NCBI GenBank assembly: GCA_964589365.1
Contig: CAZPTQ010000131.1
Location: 1-15,650, forward strand
From: M3007 sp964589365
Lineage (GTDB): Bacteria > Bacteroidota > Bacteroidia > Chitinophagales > Saprospiraceae
Length of the DNA: 15,650 bases
Reading direction: 5' to 3'
Part shown: positions 1 to 5,583 of the stretch, piece by piece
How positions within the stretch are numbered: the stretch's first letter is position 1
Layout of the letters: each line of letters starts with the position of its first letter
The notes under the pieces: generated by a model
Told to the model about the DNA's origin: nothing
What the model saw: only the letters and a program-made list of their open reading frames with translations
Database searches by the model: none
Position numbers and translations under genes: made by a program

Positions 1-827
1 TGTTCGGCTTTATCGGTGCGCAAAAATTTTAAGTAGTCGGCAAGGTTTTTCTTTTTCACAATGGCAATTCTCCGCGCTATGCGCCTGTGAAAAGTGGGCT
101 GCTTGTAATACGTAAAATCAACCCCGCTGCGCTGTCGAAGCAACAAAAGAATTTGTTTGAAAACATCTTCATCGTCTTTAGGCAGTTCATCTTCTTCTTT
201 GAAAAAATGACTGATTTTGTATGCGCTGTTGATTTGCAAAAGCTGCGCGGGAATTTTTTCAGGAGCTAAAATAAAATCAACTACTCCTGCATTCACCGCA
301 CTTTGTGGCATGCTGTCGTAAGCAGCGGATTCCGAGTCCTGCACAATGCTGATGCCTCCGTGTTCTTTGATGGCTTTTAACCCAATTGTGCCATCGCTGC
401 CCGTGCCGGACAACACAACACCTACTGCACACTCTTTGTGCACATCGGCAAGCGATGTAAAAAAAATATCAATGGAAAGATTGATTTTTTTTTCGCGGTC
501 AGAGAGCTTGAGCACACCATCCGTTGAGATGAGCATTTTGTTGGAAGGAATTACATAGATATGGTCGGGCGCAAGGTGAATGTCTTCGGTTATTTCATGT
601 ACGGGAATTTTTGTAACCCGTTGTAAAATCTCTGGTAAAACACTTTCGTGCGAAGGGTCAAGATGCTGCACCAGCACATACGCCATTCCTGAATCTTCTG
701 GTATGGCTGTGAGCAATCGCTTGAAGGCATCAAGCCCGCCTGCACTCGCGCCAATGCCTATGATGGGAAAGTTCTGCACAGTGGCAGGCGGTTGTGGTTT
801 CGATTTATTTTTTTTGGCTGCAGCCAT
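1..827 (-). CDS. CheB-CheR fusion chemotaxis-type protein, N-terminal part (runs off left edge)
   Basis: About 275 codons are inside the window. Residues ~20-210 form a CheB-type methylesterase domain with its triad visible: Ser28 in GIGASAGG, His55 in VQHLDPSH and Asp145 in GTGSDGT. After a short acidic linker, from about residue 245, the CheR N-terminal signature begins (DFTYYKQPTFHRRIARR) and continues to the window edge. CheB removes, and CheR adds, methyl groups on receptor glutamates. There is no receiver domain before CheB. Bacteroidota commonly carry such CheB-CheR fusions followed by PAS and kinase domains, so a hybrid signalling role is likely, but the rest is not visible. The ATG at 827 was chosen because it follows an A-rich leader and directly precedes the conserved domain. 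In-frame ATGs at 896 and 935 would add a Lys-rich extension of up to 36 residues. Confidence 0.9.
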   Translation of the reverse strand, partial: MAAAKKNKSKPQPPATVQNFPIIGIGASAGGLDAFKRLLTAIPEDSGMAYVLVQHLDPSHESVLPEILQRVTKIPVHEITEDIHLAPDHIYVIPSNKMLISTDGVLKLSDREKKINLSIDIFFTSLADVHKECAVGVVLSGTGSDGTIGLKAIKEHGGISIVQDSESAAYDSMPQSAVNAGVVDFILAPEKIPAQLLQINSAYKISHFFKEEDELPKDDEDVFKQILLLLRQRSGVDFTYYKQPTFHRRIARRIAIVKKKNLADYLKFLRTDKAE

Positions 828-952
828 TTTATTTTTTTTAATGGTTTGTTTTTTCGTCCATGCTGTCTGTCGGGTGTTATGTTTTCTGCCCTGCATGGTC
901 TTCCCGCCGTGTTTGGTCTTTTGTCCAAATGCCATTTCTCTGAGTGGCCAAA

Positions 953-960
953 CAAATGTA
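953..960 (-). promoter_or_regulatory. Putative Bacteroidota -7 promoter box for the CheB-CheR gene
   Basis: Read on the minus strand this is TACATTTG, an exact match to TAnnTTTG. It lies 17 bp before the ATG at 935 and 125 bp before the ATG at 827. No TTG -33 element with the usual spacing is evident, so the assignment rests on the -7 match and its intergenic position. Confidence 0.45.
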
Positions 961-973
961 TACACAAAAAACA

Positions 974-1008
974 AAACCCCCGCCTCGCAAACCGCAAAGA
1001 GGGGGTTT
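974..1008 (-). terminator. Rho-independent terminator, probably the ancestral eno terminator
   Basis: The stem AAACCCCC/GGGGGTTT (974-981 with 1001-1008) can be extended inside by CTC/GAG with a bulge. On the minus strand it is followed by TTTTGTTTTTTG. It lies just downstream, in eno orientation, of the degenerate second eno 3' end. It therefore looks like the terminator that served eno before the ATPase cassette was placed between them. It would also separate eno transcription from the CheB-CheR gene. Confidence 0.7.
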
Positions 1009-1036
1009 CTCTTATTCCATCATATTTCCAACGCCT

Positions 1037-1147
1037 TCCTCGCACCCCAAAAATCGCCCTTCCCAAATACGTCGCCGCATCGCCCAGTTCTTCTTTAATC
1101 CGAAGCAGTTGGTGTATTTTGCCACGCAATCTGAGCGCGAAGCAGCC
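1037..1147 (-). pseudogene. Degenerate duplicate of the enolase 3' end (eno fragment)
   Basis: This stretch aligns with 2691-2803, the last ~107 bp of eno plus 3 bp past its stop. By eye there are about 7 substitutions and 2 single-base gaps in ~110 positions. Translated in the eno frame it gives QLLRIKEELGDAATYLGRA followed by IFGV, against QLLRIEEELGDAATYLGRA in the intact gene. The stop has mutated (TGA to CGA) and a 1-bp gap plus substitutions damage the upstream end. Similarity ends abruptly at both sides. It is not expressed as a protein by any evidence here. It marks the far side of an insertion or duplication that placed the ATPase gene behind eno. Confidence 0.92.
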
Positions 1148-1162
1148 CCCCCTTAAAAGTTG

Positions 1163-1224
1163 ATTTGGCGAAACACAAAAACCATAACTCGCCAAATTGT
1201 AAGAATTTATCGTACATTTGGCGA
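1163..1224 (+). promoter_or_regulatory. Control region of the ATPase gene: three ATTTGGCGA motifs and a -7 box
   Basis: ATTTGGCGA occurs at 1163-1171, inverted (TCGCCAAAT) at 1189-1197, and again at 1216-1224. Starts are 26-27 bp apart. The last two copies form a 36-bp palindrome with perfect 9-bp arms. The third copy overlaps TACATTTG (1213-1220), a TAnnTTTG promoter box placed 27 bp before the ATG at 1247. A factor binding these motifs would cover the promoter, so autoregulation or an element-end function is inferred. A shorter TCGCCA lies just after the gene at 2675-2680. Confidence 0.6.
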
Positions 1225-1246
1225 ACTATAAAAAACAATTCGTCAC

Positions 1247-2671
1247 ATGGAATTGATCGGAAGGGTCGAAGAGGTGGCCCTGTTGAAAAGCCTGTTAGAC
1301 AAGGATGAGTCAGAATTCGTGGCCGTTTATGGGCGACGACGAATCGGGAAGACTTATTTGGTCAGACAGGTTTATGCCAATCAAATTGTTTTTGAGTGCA
1401 GCGGATTGCACCAAAAAGACATGGCACAGCAATTGGAGAATTTCTGGCTCACACTCGCTGAGCAGAACAAAACCGGAGGGCCAATCCTGCCACCGAAAAC
1501 TTGGCTTCAGGCGTTCTCGCAATTGCGTGCCTATTTGGCGGGGTTGCCGGCAGGAGGGAAAAAAGTTATTTTTCTGGATGAAATTTCATGGTTTGAGACC
1601 CCAAGATCGGGTTTTTTGGCAGCTTTGGACAATTTTTGGAACCAATTCTGTTCCAAACGCGAGGATGTCATCCTCGTCATCTGTGGTTCAGCGGCCTCGT
1701 GGATCATCCAAAAAATCATCAACGACCGAGGCGGGCTACACAACCGCATCACTCAACATGTACGATTGATGCCCTTTCGCCTCGGTGAAATGAAGGCGTT
1801 TTTGGAGGCTCGAAACGTTCAACTTTCATATAAAGACATCGCTCAACTGTATATGTGCGTTGGCGGCATACCATTTTACATAAAGGATCTGCGCCCTGGC
1901 AAAAGTGTTGCACAAATCTTGGACGAACTATTGCTTGGCAGCGGAGCAAGGCTCAAAGACGAGTTTCCCAACCTTTATGCTGCGATTTTTAAGCACAATC
2001 AGGGTCACGAAACCGTGGTGCAGGCATTAGCGCAAAAAAACAAGGGCATGACACGCAACGAAATCATCAAATCCACCGGAATGAAAAGTGGTGGCGGGCT
2101 CACTGTGGTTTTGGACGAACTTTTTCAATGCGGTTTTATTCAGCGTATCTATCCATTTTCAAAAGTCAGCGAAGATTGCCTTTATCGCTTGGTAGACGAG
2201 TTCTCACTATTTTATTTCCGTTTTTTACATAATAGGAAAGGAACTGATAGTTGGCAGCAAATCACCGCAACGCAATCGTTCAAGAACTGGTCAGGCTATG
2301 CGTTCGAGAACGTTTGTTTCAAGCACGTTTATCAGATCAAAAAGGCGTTGGGCATCCATGGTATTGTCTCGAATGAATATTCCTGGGCCCAAAAGGGCAG
2401 CACAAAGATGCCCGGAGCCCAAATTGATTTCATTATTGACCGCAGCGATAACTGCATCAACTTGCTTGAGTTAAAATTTCACAACACGGAATTCGAGGTT
2501 ACAAAAGATTACGCCAGTCATTTGCGCGAAAAGGCCGAAGTTTTCAAACAACATGCGCGCACCCGAAAAAACGTGTTCCTCACGCTCCTCACCGTTTTTG
2601 GGGCAAAGCGAAATGAGCATTTTTTAGCAACAATTGCACAGGATTTGACCTTGGATGTGTTGTTTGATTGA
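1247..2671 (+). CDS. AAA/STAND ATPase with C-terminal DUF234-type PD-(D/E)XK nuclease-like domain
   Basis: The 474-residue product has an archaeal-type ATPase domain (Arch_ATPase/MNS STAND group): Walker A GRRRIGKT at 29-36, Walker B VIFLDEI at 107-113, and a sensor-like CGSAASW at 146-152. A winged-helix-like region (~250-300, with MTRNEIIKSTGMKSGGG) follows. The C-terminal ~130 residues carry a PD-(D/E)XK signature: Glu354 in GYAFEN, Asp394 in GAQIDFI, and LELK at 407-410. The nuclease residues therefore look intact. Family members are solitary, widely scattered ATPase genes with unclear roles; mobility or defence has been suggested but not settled. The ATG follows its own promoter by 27 bp. 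The gene is on the opposite strand to its neighbours, converges on eno with 22 bp between stops, and is bounded by duplicated eno ends, which implies recent arrival. Target and function are unknown. Confidence 0.9.
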   Translation: MELIGRVEEVALLKSLLDKDESEFVAVYGRRRIGKTYLVRQVYANQIVFECSGLHQKDMAQQLENFWLTLAEQNKTGGPILPPKTWLQAFSQLRAYLAGLPAGGKKVIFLDEISWFETPRSGFLAALDNFWNQFCSKREDVILVICGSAASWIIQKIINDRGGLHNRITQHVRLMPFRLGEMKAFLEARNVQLSYKDIAQLYMCVGGIPFYIKDLRPGKSVAQILDELLLGSGARLKDEFPNLYAAIFKHNQGHETVVQALAQKNKGMTRNEIIKSTGMKSGGGLTVVLDELFQCGFIQRIYPFSKVSEDCLYRLVDEFSLFYFRFLHNRKGTDSWQQITATQSFKNWSGYAFENVCFKHVYQIKKALGIHGIVSNEYSWAQKGSTKMPGAQIDFIIDRSDNCINLLELKFHNTEFEVTKDYASHLREKAEVFKQHARTRKNVFLTLLTVFGAKRNEHFLATIAQDLTLDVLFD

Positions 2672-2693
2672 ATCTCGCCAGTCTTGCGTATCC

Positions 2694-3977
2694 TCACACC
2701 CCAAAAATCGCCCTTCCCAAATACGTCGCCGCATCGCCCAGTTCTTCTTCAATCCGAAGCAGTTGGTTGTACTTCGCCACCCGGTCTGAGCGCGAAGCCG
2801 AGCCGGTTTTGATCTGGCCGGTGTTCAATGCTACCGAGAGGTCGGCGATGAAAGTATCTTCCGTTTCGCCAGAGCGATGACTGATCACGGAGGTGTAAGC
2901 ATGGCGGGTGGCCAGGTTTACCGCGTTGATGGTCTCCGTGAGTGTGCCTATCTGGTTGACTTTGATGAGAATGGAGTTGGCGATTTTCTCGTCAATGCCG
3001 CGCTGGAGGCGTTCCACATTGGTCACGAACAGGTCGTCGCCTACGAGTTGGATGCGGTGTCCGAGGGTTTCGGTCATGAGTTTCCAGCCTGTCCAATCGT
3101 CTTCTGCCAGGCCGTCTTCGATGGAGTAAATCGGGTAGCGGTTGCACCAGTCTTTCCAGTAAGCCACCATATCTTTGGAGGAATAACGTTCGCCAGAGGA
3201 TTTTTTGAACACGTATTCACCCTTCTCAGCGTCGTAAAATTCAGAAGCAGCGGGATCGAGCGCAATCACAATGTCGTCCAAAGGCTTGTAACCCGATGCT
3301 TCGATGGCGGTCATCACCATCTGGATGGCTTCTTCATTGTCCTTAATGCCAGGGGCAAAGCCGCCTTCGTCACCGACGTTGGTGGAATAGCCCTTGTTCT
3401 TGAGCACTTTTTTCAAGTGGTGAAAAACTTCCACGCCCATCCGCAAGCCTTCGTTGAAAGAGTTTGCACCGACAGGCATAATCATAAACTCTTGAAAATC
3501 AATCCCGTTGTCGGCGTGTGAGCCTCCATTGAGAATGTTCATCATTGGCACAGGCAGCACGTGGGCGTTCACCCCGCCGAGATAGCGGTAGAGCGGCTGG
3601 CCCAGCTCTTCGGCTGCGGCGCGGGCCACGGCAAGGCTGACGGCGAGAATGGCGTTTGCGCCAATCTGGCTTTTCATGCGGGTGCCGTCGCGATCAATCA
3701 TCAGACGATCAATGCGTATTTGGTCGCTCACTTCCTGGCCAAGCAGTTCTGGGCGGAGTATGATCTCTACGTTTTTGACGGCACGACGCACGCCTTTGCC
3801 GAGGTATCGGTCCTCGTCATCGCGCAGTTCTACTGCTTCGTGTGCTCCCGTGCTAGCCCCGCTTGGCACGGCTGCGCGGCCAATAAAGCCCGCTTCTGTC
3901 CACACTTCTGCTTCAATGGTGGGGTTGCCTCGGCTGTCGAGGATCTCTCGGGCTAATACTTCGCGGATTGCGCTCAT
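2694..3977 (-). CDS. eno: Enolase (phosphopyruvate hydratase)
   Basis: The 427-residue product has the usual bacterial length. It converts 2-phosphoglycerate to phosphoenolpyruvate in glycolysis, in the cytosol. Family landmarks are present: the active-site loop SGASTG near 39-44, His154 in GGSHADN, Glu163, Glu204 in VGDEGGFAP, metal ligands Asp241 (ALDPAAS), Glu287 (SIEDGL) and Asp314 (VGDDLFVTN), Lys339 in ILIKVNQIGT, and the HRSGETED signature at 367-374. The ATG at 3977 gives the standard N-terminus MSAIREVLAREILDSRGNPT. The TGA stop is 22 bp from the stop of the convergent ATPase gene with no terminator between. The last 107 bp are duplicated at 1037-1147, where the probable original terminator now lies. 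Its promoter appears to lie 164 bp upstream, across a palindromic repeat. Confidence 0.98.
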   Translation of the reverse strand: MSAIREVLAREILDSRGNPTIEAEVWTEAGFIGRAAVPSGASTGAHEAVELRDDEDRYLGKGVRRAVKNVEIILRPELLGQEVSDQIRIDRLMIDRDGTRMKSQIGANAILAVSLAVARAAAEELGQPLYRYLGGVNAHVLPVPMMNILNGGSHADNGIDFQEFMIMPVGANSFNEGLRMGVEVFHHLKKVLKNKGYSTNVGDEGGFAPGIKDNEEAIQMVMTAIEASGYKPLDDIVIALDPAASEFYDAEKGEYVFKKSSGERYSSKDMVAYWKDWCNRYPIYSIEDGLAEDDWTGWKLMTETLGHRIQLVGDDLFVTNVERLQRGIDEKIANSILIKVNQIGTLTETINAVNLATRHAYTSVISHRSGETEDTFIADLSVALNTGQIKTGSASRSDRVAKYNQLLRIEEELGDAATYLGRAIFGV

Positions 3978-3999
3978 GATTATGGTGGATTGGTTGAAG

Positions 4000-4130
4000 T
4001 AGTGACTGGTGATGGGTGATTGGTGACTGGTTTTTCAATGCTTTAAATAGTAAAAGGGGGTCAGCCCAATCACCGATATATCAGTCACGAGTCCACTAGT
4101 CACCAATCACCGATATACCAATCACCAATT
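4000..4130. repeat. Palindromic GGTGATTGGTGACT repeat cluster in the eno leader
   Basis: Degenerate GGTGATT/GGTGACT units run on the plus strand at 4000-4030 and their reverse complements (ACCAATCACCGATATA units) at 4074-4130. GGTGATTGGTGACT at 4015-4028 pairs perfectly with 4098-4111. This is the same repeat family as at 11273-11453 and 11655-11673. The region between eno (start 3977) and the FAH gene (stop 4192) holds only this repeat and the promoter box. Confidence 0.75.
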
Positions 4131-4140
4131 AACCGGGGCG

Positions 4141-4148
4141 CAAAAGTA
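4141..4148 (-). promoter_or_regulatory. Putative -7 promoter box for eno
   Basis: The minus strand reads TACTTTTG, an exact TAnnTTTG match followed by CGCCCC. A TTTTAC about 21 bp upstream could serve as a poor -33 element. If used, the eno transcript would begin near 4134 and carry the palindromic repeat in a leader of about 155 nt. Confidence 0.55.
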
Positions 4149-4191
4149 GTTTTACTTTGTCATTTTAGCCGTAAAACAGTCCTGTGCTTGT

Positions 4192-4803
4192 TCATTTTAT
4201 CTGACAATTCAGTATTTTCTCTCCTTCAATGAACCCTTCGAGCAGATCGCCAATTTGTACAGGCCCCACCCCTGCCGGAGTACCCGTGAAGATGCAATCA
4301 CCTTTTTGCAGCGTGAAATAACGTGAGAGGTGCACGATGAGGGTTTCAAAAGGAAAAATCAGGTCGCGGGTGTAGCCGTCCTGCACCAGATCACCGTTTT
4401 TTTTGAGTTGGAAATGGATGTCTTTCGGGTTTTTCAAATTTCCCAGCGGCACGAATTGGCTCAGGGGGGCTGAACGATCAAAGCCTTTCGCAATTTCCCA
4501 AGGGTGGCCTTTCGATTTGAGTTTGTCTTGCAAATCGCGGGCGGTGAAGTCAATGCCGAAGGCAACCGCATCAAAGTACCGATGGGCAAATTCGGGTTGA
4601 ACTGAGCGGCCATTTTTACAGACCCGGAGCACAATTTCCCCTTCATAATGAAGGTCTTGGGTAAAATCAGGGTGGTAAAAGGGTCTGTTGGCGAGCAGCA
4701 GCGCCGTAGGCGGTTTCATGAATACGAGCGGCTCGGATGGCACAGGGTTGTTCAGTTCTTTGGCGTGGTCGGTGTAGTTTCTTCCGATGCAAAAAATCTT
4801 CAT
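4192..4803 (-). CDS. FAH-family hydrolase (acylpyruvase/FAHD1-YcgM type)
   Basis: The 203-residue product is a compact single-domain member of the fumarylacetoacetate hydrolase superfamily, the size of FAHD1/YcgM. It starts MKIFCIGRNYTDHAKEL, with the GRNY-DH-EL pattern of the family. Metal ligands are visible as Glu54 and Glu56 in HYEGEIVL and Asp85 in GIDFTARDLQ. KGFDRSAPLS (~106-115) and FTGTPAGVGP (~172-181) are further family motifs. Members hydrolyse C-C bonds in acylpyruvates or fumarylpyruvates, or decarboxylate oxaloacetate; the substrate cannot be read from sequence. The gene begins 21 bp after the stop of the upstream outer-membrane protein gene and is probably co-transcribed with it. 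No Shine-Dalgarno is seen; the leader is CT-rich (TCCTCCTCCTCC). Confidence 0.9.
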   Translation of the reverse strand: MKIFCIGRNYTDHAKELNNPVPSEPLVFMKPPTALLLANRPFYHPDFTQDLHYEGEIVLRVCKNGRSVQPEFAHRYFDAVAFGIDFTARDLQDKLKSKGHPWEIAKGFDRSAPLSQFVPLGNLKNPKDIHFQLKKNGDLVQDGYTRDLIFPFETLIVHLSRYFTLQKGDCIFTGTPAGVGPVQIGDLLEGFIEGEKILNCQIK

Positions 4804-4824
4804 GGAGGAGGAGGATTAACTGGA

Positions 4825-5436
4825 TTAAAGCCCATAAGAAAGGGTGAGCGCCCAAGTGGAGTTTTTTAAATCGCCAAACGACGCTTTCACCGTTTGGGCT
4901 TCCACTTTCTGAAGGCCTCGCGAAAGCCGGAAGTGCAAACCAAGGCCACCAAAATCAATGCCGGTCCCAGCGTGCCATCCAAAATCGAATGCTTCAAAAT
5001 CCGCCTTAGCCAGTGAGCCCGGGATTCCCTCAATGGTCCCATCAGCCGTGGCGAGTAAAGAGGCGTACCCTCCGGCATGGAGGTTTATGAATCCGAGCAA
5101 GCGATATTCAATGGAGAGCGGCAATTCGATATAGTTGATCTTGAAATCTGTGCGGTCGCCATTGGCAAAATCATACGCGCCACCTTTGGTCGTGAACAAC
5201 AATTCGGGGCGGAGCGACATACGGCCTTTGGCAAGGGGGATTTGGGCAAATACGCCGCCCGTGATGCCGATTCGCGATTTTTTGTCGGTAGCATCGGCAT
5301 CGTCATAAAGCTTGGAGCCATTAACGCCGGCCTTGAATCCAATCCGCGGCCTGCCATCGGTCATTTGTGCGTGCAGAGCGCCAAAACCAGTGATTAAAAT
5401 GGTGGAGATCAATAGGAGATTGTGGATAATTTTCAT
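4825..5436 (-). CDS. Outer-membrane beta-barrel protein (PorT-family-like)
   Basis: The 203-residue product has a signal peptide MKIIHNLLLISTILITGFGA followed by LHAQ, with cleavage likely near residue 24. The mature part alternates polar and hydrophobic residues in beta-strand fashion and has strand-turn patterns such as RIGFKAGVNGSKL, GITGGVFAQIPL and MSLRPELLFTTKGGAY. It ends WALTLSYGL, a typical barrel end. This matches the small Bacteroidota outer-membrane barrels annotated as porin family/PorT-like (outer_membrane beta-barrel, OMP_b-brl). No catalytic motif is visible and the specific role is unknown. It is the first gene of a likely two-gene unit with the FAH-family gene and has its own promoter box about 45 bp upstream. 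Confidence 0.85.
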   Translation of the reverse strand: MKIIHNLLLISTILITGFGALHAQMTDGRPRIGFKAGVNGSKLYDDADATDKKSRIGITGGVFAQIPLAKGRMSLRPELLFTTKGGAYDFANGDRTDFKINYIELPLSIEYRLLGFINLHAGGYASLLATADGTIEGIPGSLAKADFEAFDFGWHAGTGIDFGGLGLHFRLSRGLQKVEAQTVKASFGDLKNSTWALTLSYGL

Positions 5437-5479
5437 TGTAGATGAAATTTAATCTTGTTAGGTACCGATGAAATACTGA

Positions 5480-5487
5480 CAAAAGTA
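5480..5487 (-). promoter_or_regulatory. Putative -7 promoter box for the barrel protein/FAH unit
   Basis: The minus strand reads TACTTTTG, an exact TAnnTTTG match 43 bp before the ATG at 5436. No clear TTG -33 element is seen. Confidence 0.55.
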
Positions 5488-5519
5488 AACTGGAATTTTT
5501 GAACGCTCGAGAAAGGAAG

Positions 5520-5536
5520 AAACTTTAGACACCCTC
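5520..5536. repeat. Solo remnant of the MITE terminal repeat
   Basis: AAACTTTAGACACCCTC differs by one base from AAACTTTAGACAGCCTC, the outer end of the MITE at 7063-7216. Only one end is present and no partner end lies nearby. It therefore looks like a decayed or single end of the same family, on the opposite side of the pseudouridine synthase gene from the full copy. Confidence 0.5.
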
Positions 5537-5540
5537 AAAG

Positions 5541-5578
5541 AAAAAGGCCGAATGCGCGTTTCCGCAATCGGCCTTTTT
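5541..5578 (-). terminator. Rho-independent terminator of the pseudouridine synthase gene
   Basis: AAAAAGGCCGAATGCG (5541-5556) pairs with CGCAATCGGCCTTTTT (5563-5578) with one mismatch and a 6-nt loop. A U-tract is produced in both directions. It begins 6 bp past the stop at 5584 on the minus strand. Confidence 0.85.
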
Positions 5579-5583
5579 TAGAA

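Noticed and set aside
758..1195. A 145-codon minus-strand open frame joining the eno fragment to the sequence before the CheB-CheR gene.
   Set aside because: It runs through a terminator and the lost eno stop codon, has no conserved content apart from the eno tail, and overlaps the CheB-CheR start in another frame. It is an accident of the stop-codon mutation.
3561..4002. Plus-strand open frames opposite the first part of eno.
   Set aside because: Complement of a strongly conserved gene; no independent evidence.
4000..4130. Possible CRISPR array in the GGTGATT repeats here and at 11273-11673.
   Set aside because: Units are short, contiguous and palindromic with no regular unique spacers, and no cas genes are present.
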